From the NCBI GenBank assembly GCA_021205635.1, contig JAJPXC010000154.1, forward strand, positions 1 through 37,499: 37,499 bases of DNA. Reading direction: 5' to 3'. Under the pieces are notes generated by a model. It had not been told where the DNA came from. It saw nothing but the letters and a program-made list of their open reading frames with translations, and ran no database searches. Every line of letters begins with the position of its first letter. Position 1 is the stretch's first letter. This DNA is from Bacteroidales bacterium (GTDB lineage Bacteria > Bacteroidota > Bacteroidia > Bacteroidales > Muribaculaceae). A program made the translations under genes and the position numbers. Shown here one piece after another: positions 1-8,772 of the stretch.

Positions 1-41
1 GTTATTAAACTCAGGCCATTACAACCAAATTATGCACAATT

Positions 42-647
42 TTGTCTCTTAAACCTAAAAAGAAGTTTATTGACTTGCTCCGTTCCACCCAAAGAGAAGG
101 GGTTGAGTATGTGATTGAGGACATCGAGAAGTTGGGTTTCTTCGAGGCACCCGCCTCAGTCAGCCACCATTATAACTTCCCAGGCGGCTTGGTTCAGCAC
201 TCCCTTAACACCTATAAGGCAGCGGTGGCTCTAAAAGACGGCTTATCATCTCTGGTACCGGCATTTAAGCAAATCAAAGATGATAGCCTGATTTTGGCCA
301 CATTGTTGCATGACGTGTGTAAAGCCGACATCTACGAACTCATGCGCCGTAAACGAAAGAATGAAATCGGTATGTGGGAAACTGAAGAAACCTACAAGGT
401 GAGCTACGAAAATTTCCCGATGGGACATGACGAGAAATCATTGGTGGTTCTGCTTTGCAGCGGACTGGTGTTGAGCGATGATGAAATGTTGGCCATTCGC
501 TGGCATATGGGACCAAGTTGCGTCAATCCCGACAGCCAAGAGGAGCGTAAAAGCTACGAAACGGCTCGTCGACTTTACCCTCTCGTCCATCTCACCCATC
601 TTGCCGATACGGTAGCCGCACAACTCATCGAGGAAACACCAATCTAA
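42..647 (+). CDS. HD-domain phosphohydrolase (YhaM-like HD fold)
   Basis: A 201-residue protein with the metal-binding pattern of HD hydrolases: His42/His43 before a PGGLVQHSL segment (His53), the His90-Asp91 doublet in LLHDVCK, His129 in MGHDEKS, His155 in RWHMG, and Asp189 near the end. The GGLVQHS...LLHD arrangement resembles the HD half of YhaM-type 3'-5' exoribonucleases, but no OB-fold nucleic-acid domain is present, so the substrate cannot be named. The only usable start in frame is TTG at 42; the frame is open back to a TAA at 6-8, with ATT codons but no ATG. A slightly different start, or one on an unusual codon, is possible. It stands apart from the next gene by about 70 bp containing a promoter-like box, so the two are probably not co-transcribed. 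Fold is confident, role is not. Confidence 0.72.
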   Translation: MSLKPKKKFIDLLRSTQREGVEYVIEDIEKLGFFEAPASVSHHYNFPGGLVQHSLNTYKAAVALKDGLSSLVPAFKQIKDDSLILATLLHDVCKADIYELMRRKRKNEIGMWETEETYKVSYENFPMGHDEKSLVVLLCSGLVLSDDEMLAIRWHMGPSCVNPDSQEERKSYETARRLYPLVHLTHLADTVAAQLIEETPI

Positions 648-687
648 AAAAACATTTATCGGAATCTATTTTTCCGACGATTGGTGC

Positions 688-695
688 TATATTTG
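688..695 (+). promoter_or_regulatory. Bacteroidetes -7 box (TATATTTG) for the 226-aa gene
   Basis: TATATTTG matches the TAnnTTTG consensus and lies 23 bp before the ATG at 719. No clear TTTG element is seen about 19 bp upstream, so the call rests on the -7 box and spacing alone. Confidence 0.5.
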
Positions 696-718
696 CGCAA
701 TAAGATTTATCCACTATC

Positions 719-1399
719 ATGAAGAAAAAGCAAGTTGTACCAACTCAAGAAGAAAAGCCCCTATCGGAGGCTTACTATTGGCCGATTATGCGTCCAGCGG
801 CTCGGTGGCTGTCCATTAAGACAGAATTGATTCATGAAGCAATGAATCATCTTGACCAATGGGATGGTGATTTTGTCGTGGAGTTAGCTACACCTGATGT
901 TGGATGGATTGATACTGTATTCGACCTTGGGCACGACCGCAAGGTAGAAATCTCAATGAGTGATGTTTATGATCCTCTCACAAGGTTGAAGGATTGGATG
1001 GAGCGGATTATCAAAAACGGGCTGACTGGAAGCAGCGTGTGCGACCTCGACAATGAACGCTCTTACACGGTTCTGACTTATGAGTCATTGTCGGATAGCA
1101 ATCCCGAGCCATTTGGTCTTTTGACCATCGTGGACAACGATGGGGAGAACATTCAAAAAGCCTGGGGCGTCATCCGGGAATCAGTTTTGATTAAGACGCT
1201 CTACAACGCCATTATGGCCACACTGTCTATCATCCCCGAAGAAACAGACGATAATCATGATTTTTGCCCAATATGGTTTGGAATAAACAGCTTACAGAAT
1301 ATTGATACCTGGGTCGAAACCGTTGAGTGTTTCCGCAGCCCCGCTTTGGAGGCCTACATTGCCGAGGGCAATCATCTTAAGGAAAACGTTGTGGAGTAA
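719..1399 (+). CDS. Unrecognised 226-residue cytoplasmic protein
   Basis: I do not recognise this protein. It begins with a lysine-rich stretch (MKKKQVV), has no signal peptide or membrane segment, and is acidic overall with many Asp, Glu and Trp residues. The middle (about residues 60-150) alternates short strand-like segments such as DFVVELATPDVGWIDTVF and FGLLTIVDND with helices, so a compact alpha/beta domain is likely. No catalytic motif stands out. Its ATG lies 23 bp after a good promoter box, and a strong hairpin terminator follows its stop, so it appears to be a single-gene unit. The coding sequence looks more AT-rich than the genes from 1469 onward. It could be an accessory gene of this lineage, but that is inference. 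Confidence 0.6.
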   Translation: MKKKQVVPTQEEKPLSEAYYWPIMRPAARWLSIKTELIHEAMNHLDQWDGDFVVELATPDVGWIDTVFDLGHDRKVEISMSDVYDPLTRLKDWMERIIKNGLTGSSVCDLDNERSYTVLTYESLSDSNPEPFGLLTIVDNDGENIQKAWGVIRESVLIKTLYNAIMATLSIIPEETDDNHDFCPIWFGINSLQNIDTWVETVECFRSPALEAYIAEGNHLKENVVE

Positions 1400-1420
1400 A
1401 AGACAAGAATTTTTGAAACA

Positions 1421-1458
1421 ATACAAGAGCTAACCCAGTGGAGGATTAGCTCTTGTAT
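1421..1458. terminator. Bidirectional hairpin terminator
   Basis: A perfect 13-bp inverted repeat, ATACAAGAGCTAA (1421-1433) and TTAGCTCTTGTAT (1446-1458), with a 12-nt loop. It sits between the convergent genes ending at 1399 (+) and 1469 (-) and can serve both. There is no long T-run on either side. Confidence 0.8.
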
Positions 1459-1468
1459 CGCAATAGGC

Positions 1469-4400
1469 TCAGCTGTTTATTTCGGGATGGGGGAAGGAGG
1501 CGTAGAGGGCGCGGGAGTCGGCGTGGGGCATTTTGCGCAGTACGTATTGCATTGCGTCGACTGGTTCATACCATGGCTGGTTCTTGGCTCTCTCGCGGAA
1601 ATCGGCCAGTGGGATGATTTTCATTTTCTTGCGGATTGAGTCGAAGAGAATCACACGCTGGCTGGCGCCCATAAAGGTATCCTCGGTGTTTGCGAATATA
1701 CGTGCTGTGTACTCCTCGCCGTCAGGTTCGGTAATGTGAGCCTCTGAGGCTGCATAAATATCCTCAAAGTTCCACTGCGACAGGACGAATTCGTCCATCG
1801 CTTTGTACACCAGTTCTTCCTCGGTCATTTCAGGAAAGTCCTCGGCGGAATACGGGAAGAATGTTTTGTGGATGCCTTGAAGGGCGAGGTGTAATCCGTC
1901 GGTGCTTTCCGAGAGGATGTAAAACATGTTTGCCATTCGGGTTTCCACGAGATAGTCGAGCGTTGTTTGGTCGAGCTGTACTTGTCCCTCGGAGTCGTTG
2001 TTGAAGTAAATCTCGCAGTCAGGATATTGCTCCACGATAGCTGAGAGGATGGAGAATGTCAACCGGGCGTCGCCAACAGATCCCCACATCGGCAGTTCAA
2101 GATGAAGATGCGAGTCTTTTCCTTGGAATAGAGTTAGATTGACGCCTTGGGTTGAGGCATAACGGAGCGCAATTTCGAGTTCCCGACGTTTATCATCATC
2201 AGTATCCACATTGGTTACTGCTATCTCTCCGCTGAACTCGTCCTCGGAGTTTAACTCACACACTCTTGACCACAACTTTTCAAGCTCGATTCCGTCAATC
2301 CCAAAGACATGGAACACGGTTTCGGGATGTGGTGGGTTGAACTCCCTTGTGGCTCCGATTTTGACCAGCAAGCCGGAGACGGGATAGTAGACGTAGGAGC
2401 CTAAGACGGTGCGCCCTGACGCTTTGAGGGCTTCCTCGTAACACACAAACTGCATGCCGTATTTGCCGGCGAAGTGTCGGCTGTTGGGGTCAGTCACGTC
2501 GTCCTCCTTCCCTGGGAAGGTCTTGAAGTCAACAAGGATGCAGCCTTGAGGGGTTTCGTAAACGAAGTCCATAGAACCGCGCACGATAGCGCCGCCGTTG
2601 GTGTTATAGAATGGCACCTCGTGGTGTATTCCTGATGCCTCGCCGTAGCCTTCTTTAAGCCATTGAATGAGCCACTGGTAAGCGTCGACCACGGCTTTGC
2701 TGTCGGAGATTACTTGGTCGAACCCGAAGCCATGTCTTATCGAGGTGAACACCTCCAGGTCGTGGGCGAGGTCGCCGGTGAATGCGGCGTAGGAGTTGTG
2801 GATGCAGTCGCCCACGAGGTTCATCTCGGGGTGGCCGTGAAGGATAATGCGCTTGCCTGATTTGTTGACCAGGTTGGCACCAGCCGACATGTCGACTTTT
2901 ATTGTGCTGGGGGAGATGTAGCGGGGATTGTGTTCTACTTGCTCGATCGAGAGGGTGTCGATGTCGCGAATCTCGGGAGTCTGGTCTTCCTCGGTGTCAT
3001 ACACCTCGGATAACTCGCGCTGTGGCCAGTTGTTGATGGCGACAGAGCACCCAGTGGAGAAGATGTCGCCTTGGGGAGCGTCGGGATCGATTGAGGTGTT
3101 GACACCCAAGCGGGTGAAAGCCACCATCGGGTCGCCACCGCGGCCACGGGCATGGGAGTAGGTGATCAGTCGATCGCGAGCGCGTGTCATGCCCACATAC
3201 ATCAGTCTTGCAGCCTCATCAATCGCCTGACGCTGCGCGTCGGTGTATGCCTGTGATCCCATCACCACTTGGTTGAGGTCGTCGGGAAGACTTCTCATTC
3301 CGGTGAACACATTTGGCAACAGCGAAATGAGCATCTTGGGGAACAGACAATCGCGGGTGGGTTGCTCCTGACGTATCTCATGCACGCCAAACACCTCGCG
3401 CTTTACGATATTTGACTCCTTGGCCGGGTCGTGGTCGAGCGATACGAGTATGACGTTTTCCCACTCCAAGCCCTTGGCACGGTGGTAGGTTGACAGCACC
3501 ACGCCTTGTGAATCGCCCTTGCTCTGGGACTCTAAGGTGCGCAGCCAGTTGATGAAGCCGTTGATGCTCACGCCGAAAGCCATCGTGCGACAATAGTTCT
3601 CGTAGCGGATCGCGAGAGCCACGAGTTGGTAGATATTGTCTTCGCGCTGCCGCCACCGGGAGTCCCAGCTCTTGAACACTGAGCGCAGGTTGAGCTCCAC
3701 CATTATCGTCTCGATCATCGACGGCAACGGCTGGTTGACCCACTGCGTGCGACGGTCGAGGATGCGAGCGATCAAGGGATTGTCGGCGAGCCACGAAGCG
3801 GGTCGCTCGGAATCTGGGTCTCCCTCGGGGGTATTCTCCACCTCTTGGAGATACCGGGCGTACTCCTCGCGCTCGGCCATTCGGCTCTCGATCATCTCCT
3901 CGAGAGTGAACCCGCGAGTGGAGAGGAAAGCCACCCGCGCTCGGCCATGCGGATTGTTGGCGTCGACTACGAGCGAGAGGATTGCCGACATCAGCTCGAT
4001 CTCCATGCGGTTGGCGAGCTCGCCTGTGATATGGTTGACAGGAATACCAGCCCTGTCAAGAGCGGCCGAGACGATATTGAGGTCGTTGTTGGTTCGGCCA
4101 AGTACGGCTATTTTGTTGAAAGGAATATCGTACATCTCGGCGAATCGCTGGATGTCGGTTGCCAACTGGTCGCCAAGGGCATCCTCCTTTTTGGTAAAAT
4201 CGGTAGTCCAGTGGAGCAGGTTTGGCCCGTCAATCTCTTTCTTGCGATTGGGTATGAGGATAACCTTTTCGGCGGGTAGCTTGCCCTCAAACACCTTGGT
4301 GAACATCGCGTTGCAATGGTTCACGATGGCGGGTTGTGATCGGTAGGATTTGGGTAGAGGTTTCACTCGCTTTGGATCCTCGCTCTCGATCATCGACACG

Positions 4401-5566
4401 ACGGCCTCAGTGAGGTCGGTGTCGGCCCCTCGGAAACGGAAGATGGCTTGCTTGGAGTCGCCGCACCAATAGCTCTCGTCGACCATCTCGCTCAGGCGGT
4501 TGAAGATGTCGACCTGCACCGGGCTGGAATCCTGGAACTCATCGACCATTAGCACGCGGTAACGCCCGCGAATCTCCTGTTCGCACTCGGGGTGCTGCAA
4601 CAACCTGACGAAGTAGCGCTCCATGTCGTTGAAGTCGAGGATGCGGCGCTCGGCCTTGTAATCGCTATACTGTTGTTTCCACCGTTGGGCGATGGCGAAG
4701 ATACGCTCCACCACTTTGGAGAGCATGTCGAACACCTGCTTGGAGTGCCACACGTCCCTCAGCTCTGCTATCAGGTTGTCGCGGTCGGGCAACAGTTTGG
4801 CGACCTTGGCCTTAGGCGCAGCGGCGATAGCTTTTGCAAGCGACTCGTAGTCGGTGAAGCCCCATGTGCGCTTGCGTGACAGCTCTTTCAGGCGCGCCAA
4901 ACGCTCTTGCGCCGCATTGCGCTCGTCGCCATTGTCGACCTCCTCCAAGGCACGAATCACGGGCATGTAATCCTCCTTGGGTTTGATTGTTCCCTCTACG
5001 GGTTGGTATATCTCTCGCAGACGCTCGATGGAGTAACGGCATGATTCCTCGAAATCATCTACGCGGTACCATGTGGCCTTGTTGATCACCTCCTGAAGCC
5101 ACCCTTTCCAGAAATCCTCGTCGGGGATTGTGCCATGGTTCCCGTCCTCGCGCATCTTCTCCATATTGAACGCCTCACGGAACTGGTGGAACATCTCAAT
5201 GTCCTGTGCCGTGGGCAGCTCGGCGAGAGAGCGGTTGATGTAGAAGTTGGTTGCGTCCTCGTCCATCACGTTCATGTTGGGGCTGAGGTCAAGCAGGTAC
5301 CAAAACTTGGTGATGAACTGCTGGCCGATGGAGTGGACAGTGCCGATAATTGCCTGGTCGAGCAATGCCGCCTCCTGGGTCAGCCCCTGCTCATAAAGCA
5401 CGGCACGGGCGCGCTGACGAAGATCGTCGGCGGCTTTGGTTGTGAAGGTGGTTAGAATCACCTCCGATGGTTTCACTCCCTCGCGGATTTGGTCGGCAAG
5501 AAGATGGGTAAGGGTGTAGGTTTTGCCGCTGCCCGCTCCGGCGTTGAAATATGTGACGTTTTTCAT
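1469..5566 (-). CDS. AddA/RecB-like UvrD-family helicase-nuclease with C-terminal extension
   Basis: A 1365-residue superfamily 1A helicase fused to a PD-(D/E)XK nuclease. Visible helicase motifs in order: Walker A AGAGSGKT (9-16), motif II VDEFQD (341-346), motif III GDSKQAIFRFRGAD (369-382), motif V HRAKGLEW (695-702), motif VI YVGMTRARDRL (790-800). The nuclease shows a GDxxH motif (His923), Asp1000, the VDFK motif (Asp1013, Lys1015) and QFVCY (Gln1039-Tyr1043), so both activities look intact. Family role: unwinding and degrading double-strand ends for recombination, with AddB as partner. The start ATG overlaps the stop of the AddB-like gene by 4 nt (ATGA), implying translational coupling. 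About 240 residues follow the nuclease core; I do not recognise this extension. A housekeeping AddAB role or a defence role both remain open. Confidence 0.88.
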   Translation of the reverse strand: MKNVTYFNAGAGSGKTYTLTHLLADQIREGVKPSEVILTTFTTKAADDLRQRARAVLYEQGLTQEAALLDQAIIGTVHSIGQQFITKFWYLLDLSPNMNVMDEDATNFYINRSLAELPTAQDIEMFHQFREAFNMEKMREDGNHGTIPDEDFWKGWLQEVINKATWYRVDDFEESCRYSIERLREIYQPVEGTIKPKEDYMPVIRALEEVDNGDERNAAQERLARLKELSRKRTWGFTDYESLAKAIAAAPKAKVAKLLPDRDNLIAELRDVWHSKQVFDMLSKVVERIFAIAQRWKQQYSDYKAERRILDFNDMERYFVRLLQHPECEQEIRGRYRVLMVDEFQDSSPVQVDIFNRLSEMVDESYWCGDSKQAIFRFRGADTDLTEAVVSMIESEDPKRVKPLPKSYRSQPAIVNHCNAMFTKVFEGKLPAEKVILIPNRKKEIDGPNLLHWTTDFTKKEDALGDQLATDIQRFAEMYDIPFNKIAVLGRTNNDLNIVSAALDRAGIPVNHITGELANRMEIELMSAILSLVVDANNPHGRARVAFLSTRGFTLEEMIESRMAEREEYARYLQEVENTPEGDPDSERPASWLADNPLIARILDRRTQWVNQPLPSMIETIMVELNLRSVFKSWDSRWRQREDNIYQLVALAIRYENYCRTMAFGVSINGFINWLRTLESQSKGDSQGVVLSTYHRAKGLEWENVILVSLDHDPAKESNIVKREVFGVHEIRQEQPTRDCLFPKMLISLLPNVFTGMRSLPDDLNQVVMGSQAYTDAQRQAIDEAARLMYVGMTRARDRLITYSHARGRGGDPMVAFTRLGVNTSIDPDAPQGDIFSTGCSVAINNWPQRELSEVYDTEEDQTPEIRDIDTLSIEQVEHNPRYISPSTIKVDMSAGANLVNKSGKRIILHGHPEMNLVGDCIHNSYAAFTGDLAHDLEVFTSIRHGFGFDQVISDSKAVVDAYQWLIQWLKEGYGEASGIHHEVPFYNTNGGAIVRGSMDFVYETPQGCILVDFKTFPGKEDDVTDPNSRHFAGKYGMQFVCYEEALKASGRTVLGSYVYYPVSGLLVKIGATREFNPPHPETVFHVFGIDGIELEKLWSRVCELNSEDEFSGEIAVTNVDTDDDKRRELEIALRYASTQGVNLTLFQGKDSHLHLELPMWGSVGDARLTFSILSAIVEQYPDCEIYFNNDSEGQVQLDQTTLDYLVETRMANMFYILSESTDGLHLALQGIHKTFFPYSAEDFPEMTEEELVYKAMDEFVLSQWNFEDIYAASEAHITEPDGEEYTARIFANTEDTFMGASQRVILFDSIRKKMKIIPLADFRERAKNQPWYEPVDAMQYVLRKMPHADSRALYASFPHPEINS

Positions 5567-8235
5567 TGCAGGGATCCGAATTTAAAGCATTTGTAATTGG
5601 AGAATTTGTTTTCAGCTTGAAGAGCCTCGTTTTTATAATGAGGGGATAAGGGGAAGAGATTCAGTTCATTTTGAGATGCTCCGTAGTTGGTTTCTTCTAT
5701 TTCCTTTAATTCGGCGTTTTCGATTAGACCTTGCTCCAGCTGCTCGCGGCGGAAGCGGTAGGCGTTGATGGCCTGCTCCACGAGGTCATCGATGTTCATG
5801 GACGTTACTTGTTCCACGTTGGGCCCGTGCAGAGCTTCGCTGACGGTGTACATCCTATGCCGCGGCATTATGAAATAGGCCGTGGCAACCACTCGCTTGC
5901 CGGTCTCGATCTCCAGCAAGCGCTTGTAGATGGCGAGCTGAAGCGAAAGGTTGTGCTCCAACAGGCGCCGGTGGTAGGAGCGACTTCCCGACCATTTGAA
6001 GTCGAACACCACCAGGTTGCCATCCTTGTCGCTGAGCACCATATCGATGAATCCCTTGAAGGCCGGATCATCCTCGTCGGGGAGCAAACCAAGATGGGTG
6101 TCAACGCGTTGCTCGCGTCCCTCGACGTTAAGATGATTGTGACGGATAATCTCGAGCAGGGCATCCACGCATTCGCGCAACGAGCCAAGATATTGCCTCA
6201 ACTCCAACTCATTCTCGGGAAGGAGCAGAACCGCACCCACTTCTTTGAGCGTCTCATCAACGGTTGAGTCGAAATGCTCTCGGATATTATTCGCGATCTC
6301 ATCGGCATTACCGGTGAAAAGCCGCTCGATCACCTTGTGGGCCACGTCGCCCTTGATGGTGAAGAGTTGCTTCAGGTCGGTCGACGAGCGGTTGTAGATA
6401 CGCGCCACCTTCTCCAAGACGTAATCCAGTGGATACTGAATCAGATGCTCGAGTGACGTGTAGCTCTCACCTTTAGGCATCGGTAGGGCGCAGTTGACTT
6501 GCAGCTCCGCGTCCTCGGTATAATTGCACACTGGCGCTACTGAAGCAGTTTCCACCTCGGAGATGTCGGGAGTTACGGTGATATTACAGAGCGTGTGGCT
6601 GAAAGCGTTCTTCAATCGGGTAATCAGTGGATGCTCGGTGGTGTCGGCACCGGCTGATTTATTGGAGGTAACAATCACGCACCGCTTGCGGGCGCGTAGC
6701 ACTGGCATCCGCAGCAATCGTATAGCCTCGCGGTTGAAGTCGTCAGTACTGGGGAAACGGCATCCCAACTCGGCGAAGTGCTCCAACTCCCGGGAGTTGA
6801 GGAAGTCGTAAGGGTATTTCGCGGGGGCGTAGTTGTAGCAATCAGTCCACATCACGCGGTCGGCGGTGTCGATGATCTCGCAGTAGCTCACGGTGTGCCG
6901 CGACCCGCATTGGGGCTCGTAAACCTGTTGGCGCATCCCCTGGAAGAGGGTGCTGATTGCGGCCTCCAGTCGTCGGTAAGGGATTGTGGCCTCTGGGATG
7001 TCGGTGATGAGGGTGTCGAGTGTGTCGCATAGCTCCGCAACCATTCCGAGTTGCTTGCGGCGGGCATCTTCCATCGTTTCAATCTGGGTCATCTGCGCGG
7101 CCCAACTTCCGAGGGCGTTGTTGAACTTACGTAGCGTTGCCATGTCCACCCCGTCGGGTTGCGGACGCATGTCGAATTGCTCTAAAGATTTGCGAGCTTT
7201 CTCAATCTCCTTGTCATCTTCCAAGGAGGCGAGGTATTCGTCAATGGCGGTTGTATAACGCTCGTTGTCGAAGCCGTTGGTGTCGAGAATAGCGTTCACC
7301 AACTGACCACGCAATTCACTCTTGATGGGGTGCACGGGCAACTGCAGCCACGACAGCAAGTTGTTGATGTTCAGCGGGTATTCCAAAAGATTCATGCCCA
7401 GCATAAACATCTGCGCGATTTGAGGGCTGGCGTTGTCGATGGTGGCGCCAGAGGTGGGTTGTCCCATCATCCGCTGGGTGTCGTCGAAGAGTTTGCCTCC
7501 ATTCGACGTCACATAGACATCGGCACTATCGGCCCCGATTGAGGCGATATATCGCGTGGCATCAGTGGAGGACTCAAATTCCCAAATCAATAGCGAATCG
7601 TCATCGGCTTGGAGGTCGTCCGTGGCCGTGTCGTGAATCAACAACTCCTGGGCTTTGGCAAGGTTTGAGCCTGCGGCAGCCAGCACTTCGCCTTTGTCGT
7701 AGACCACATCCACGCCCAACTCTTTCAGCCTGTGGAGCAGCTTAACCACCGCGCCTTGCAGCGATTCCTTGTTGAAGACTCCAACTTTTATGACTGTCCC
7801 CGATTCAAAGGGATTGGAGTGCAAGGCCGCGGCGATAGAGATCAGTCGGTCGCCCAACGACGGCATGTCGAATTGCTTGTCAATGCGGGAGATCAGCTCC
7901 AATCTGTCGTTGGGTGATGGCATCTCATTGTTCCAAAGAGCGATGCGCAAAGCGTCGCGCCATTTCAGGCACTCGTTGCTCACACCCAAGGCGTTCTTGA
8001 GCCAAGCCTTTGAGAGGGAATTTCCCTCGCGTTCCATCACTTGGCGCATTAGTTTCATCCATTGCGCTTGACGCTTGGGTTGCGGCTGCGTGTCAGCGTG
8101 AATGCCGAGGCGCAATTCAAGCAATGAGGCCAATCCGTCGGTGTTGACCACAGTCGTGTCGTAGGCTATGCCTCCACGGTCGGCAAGGTTGAGCCACGCC
8201 TCGGAGGTGTAATCGGGCAGGTAGTAGATTTGCAC
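5563..8235 (-). CDS. AddB-like PD-(D/E)XK nuclease subunit
   Basis: Best start is a GTG at 8235 (VQIYYLPDY), giving 890 residues; the frame stays open to 8343, but that extra part would overlap the upstream gene and reads as low-complexity Arg-rich sequence. The C-terminal nuclease shows SLEHLIQYPLDYVL (about 594-607, the AddB 'S.LE....P..Y.L' block), GDVAH (629-633), Asp731, VVFDFK (Asp745, Lys747) and QLAIY (766-770). No Walker A P-loop is visible at the N-terminus, and the cysteine usual in the CPF motif of AddB is Tyr here; only one Cys lies near the C-terminus (YKCFKF), so the 4Fe-4S cluster of classical AddB appears absent. It is the first partner of the downstream helicase-nuclease, overlapping it by 4 nt. 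The central region probably retains an inactive helicase-like fold (inference). Confidence 0.82.
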   Translation of the reverse strand: MQIYYLPDYTSEAWLNLADRGGIAYDTTVVNTDGLASLLELRLGIHADTQPQPKRQAQWMKLMRQVMEREGNSLSKAWLKNALGVSNECLKWRDALRIALWNNEMPSPNDRLELISRIDKQFDMPSLGDRLISIAAALHSNPFESGTVIKVGVFNKESLQGAVVKLLHRLKELGVDVVYDKGEVLAAAGSNLAKAQELLIHDTATDDLQADDDSLLIWEFESSTDATRYIASIGADSADVYVTSNGGKLFDDTQRMMGQPTSGATIDNASPQIAQMFMLGMNLLEYPLNINNLLSWLQLPVHPIKSELRGQLVNAILDTNGFDNERYTTAIDEYLASLEDDKEIEKARKSLEQFDMRPQPDGVDMATLRKFNNALGSWAAQMTQIETMEDARRKQLGMVAELCDTLDTLITDIPEATIPYRRLEAAISTLFQGMRQQVYEPQCGSRHTVSYCEIIDTADRVMWTDCYNYAPAKYPYDFLNSRELEHFAELGCRFPSTDDFNREAIRLLRMPVLRARKRCVIVTSNKSAGADTTEHPLITRLKNAFSHTLCNITVTPDISEVETASVAPVCNYTEDAELQVNCALPMPKGESYTSLEHLIQYPLDYVLEKVARIYNRSSTDLKQLFTIKGDVAHKVIERLFTGNADEIANNIREHFDSTVDETLKEVGAVLLLPENELELRQYLGSLRECVDALLEIIRHNHLNVEGREQRVDTHLGLLPDEDDPAFKGFIDMVLSDKDGNLVVFDFKWSGSRSYHRRLLEHNLSLQLAIYKRLLEIETGKRVVATAYFIMPRHRMYTVSEALHGPNVEQVTSMNIDDLVEQAINAYRFRREQLEQGLIENAELKEIEETNYGASQNELNLFPLSPHYKNEALQAENKFSNYKCFKFGSLQ

Positions 8236-8249
8236 AGTTATTGGAGTGT

Positions 8250-8759
8250 TTATTTGTTCCAGAAGATTTTGTCGTTGTACTCGACGGGGGTGTCGGCTTT
8301 CTCGCTGAGCAGGTCGTGATGCTCGGCCACGAAAGCGTCCCATAGGGCGTTGAGTTTGGTGGCGACCTCGGGAGCGAGAACGGCGCCGGAGTGGCCGCGG
8401 TCCCAGTCAAACTCGGGGACGCGGGAGGTGAGGACAGCCGAGGTGAGGATGGGCAGAGCGTCGGGGTTGAGGTACATCTCCACCTCCATGTCGACGTAGT
8501 GGACGTCGCGCCCCTTGCCGCTCCAGTCGTCGCCGCGGTAGGGCTTCCCGATGAGTGTGCCCGTGGCCACGATGCCGGTGGCGCCGTAGCCCACCTTCAC
8601 CATATACCAGCGGTCGCCGGGACGCATCTGCTGCCACTCCCAAGCGCTCCAGTTCATCAGCATTTGGCCGTCGAGGTTGGCCTGGATGATGCCTTGGAGA
8701 TTGCGAAACATCGAGTAGGAAGAGAACGCGGGGTTCCATTTAAAGATTATTGTGTTCAT
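8250..8759 (-). CDS. Small protein with possible PUA/EVE-like beta-barrel
   Basis: A 169-residue soluble protein with an ATG start. The segment RPGDRWYMVKVGYGATGIVATG followed by GKPYRGDDW (about residues 47-76, split here) resembles the part of EVE/ASCH/PUA-like folds where a 'D.ww.v..g..GI.a.G' strand-turn-strand precedes a basic pocket. Several conserved-looking Trp and Tyr residues would suit a base-binding aromatic cage. I cannot confirm the family. It lies 14 bp before the AddB-like start and 13 bp after the HIRAN gene, all on the same strand, so it is part of the same operon. EVE-like modules often read modified bases and accompany restriction or repair genes (family knowledge); a modified-DNA sensor here is inference. 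Confidence 0.55.
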   Translation of the reverse strand: MNTIIFKWNPAFSSYSMFRNLQGIIQANLDGQMLMNWSAWEWQQMRPGDRWYMVKVGYGATGIVATGTLIGKPYRGDDWSGKGRDVHYVDMEVEMYLNPDALPILTSAVLTSRVPEFDWDRGHSGAVLAPEVATKLNALWDAFVAEHHDLLSEKADTPVEYNDKIFWNK

Positions 8760-8772
8760 AACGGGATGTGTT

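Noticed and set aside
8236-8343. N-terminal extension of the AddB-like protein
   Set aside because: The 36 extra codons overlap the upstream gene and read as Arg-rich low-complexity sequence; GTG at 8235 gives a sensible N-terminus after a 14-bp gap.
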